From NCBI GenBank assembly GCA_015493625.1, contig WGCT01000174.1, positions 1 to 17,019 of the forward strand: a DNA stretch of 17,019 nucleotides, in the 5' to 3' direction. Shown in pieces: positions 16,952 through 17,019 of this stretch. Made by a program: the position numbers and the translations under genes. Each line of letters begins with the position of its first letter. The first letter of the stretch is position 1. This stretch comes from Draconibacterium sp. GTDB taxonomy: Bacteria; Bacteroidota; Bacteroidia; Bacteroidales; Prolixibacteraceae. The notes below the pieces were generated by a model, which was not told where the DNA came from, did no database searches, and saw only the letters and a program-made list of their open reading frames with translations.

Positions 16952-17019
16952 CGGGGTAATTTTTGTGGGACATACTGGATTCGAACCAGTGACTTCTACC
17001 CTGTCATCCGTCAGCTGAC
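16941..17019. repeat. Direct repeat, copy 2 (cut by window end)
   Basis: The 79 bases are identical to 16607-16685. The copy contains the first codons of the intact GIY-YIG gene, the 13-nt spacer and the 3' part of a tRNA-like sequence, and it continues beyond the window. Confidence 0.95.
16966..17019 (-). pseudogene. tRNA-derived sequence, copy 2 (partial)
   Basis: This holds the T arm, the 3' acceptor side and most of the same palindrome as copy 1; the 5' part lies outside the window. With only the 3' portion visible I cannot tell whether this copy is a working tRNA, but the altered anticodon region is the same as in copy 1. Confidence 0.55.

Noticed and set aside
16607..17019. A CRISPR array
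   Set aside because: There are only two long repeats 334 bp apart with a coding sequence between them; no short regular repeat-spacer pattern and no cas genes.

Overview
This window is chromosomal DNA from a member of the Bacteroidota. I infer this from the LpxC-FabZ fusion, a TonB-dependent receptor carrying an N-terminal carboxypeptidase-regulatory-like domain, a short NusA, promoters of the TAnnTTTG / TTG type instead of the sigma70 consensus, and AT-rich intergenic DNA without strong Shine-Dalgarno sites. A marine or sediment Marinilabiliales-like member of the Bacteroidia is a plausible guess, but the sequence here does not prove it.

Layout, left to right. (1) Positions 1-3625, plus strand: the 3' part of a TonB-dependent outer-membrane receptor gene, followed after 12 nt by a lipoprotein gene of unknown function whose protein shows three diverged internal repeats. 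A strong hairpin terminator closes this pair. (2) Positions 3958-8524, minus strand: an HD-domain phosphohydrolase gene, then lpxD, the lpxC-fabZ fusion and lpxA. The three lpx genes encode the early acylation and deacetylation steps of lipid A synthesis plus the 3-hydroxyacyl-ACP dehydratase. A good promoter match at the 3' end of the HD gene suggests they can be transcribed on their own. (3) Positions 8700-13595, plus strand: promoter, structured leader, rimP, nusA and infB, closed by a second terminator. This is the conserved ribosome-maturation, transcription-elongation and translation-initiation operon. (4) Positions 13653-16495, plus strand: a single gene with its own promoter match, encoding a 930-residue membrane-anchored protein with a DUF3352-like front part and a beta-propeller-like back part; its function is unknown. 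(5) Positions 16496-17019: a repeat region with an 82-codon GIY-YIG nuclease gene on the minus strand between two identical copies (at least 79 bp) of a tRNA-derived sequence. The repeat unit is 334 bp and the second copy runs off the end of the window.

Most genes here are core housekeeping genes. The most unusual part is the right end. There a small GIY-YIG nuclease gene starts just after one tRNA-like repeat and ends inside the next, the tRNA-like copies carry a 16-bp perfect palindrome where the anticodon arm should be, and there is a decayed start of a second nuclease gene. This looks like a tandem, possibly mobile, nuclease/tRNA-fragment array. Secondary points of interest are the overlapping hairpins in front of rimP, the inverted repeats between nusA and infB, the three repeated GKIDL motifs in the IF-2 linker, and the receptor/lipoprotein pair that lacks a SusD-like partner.
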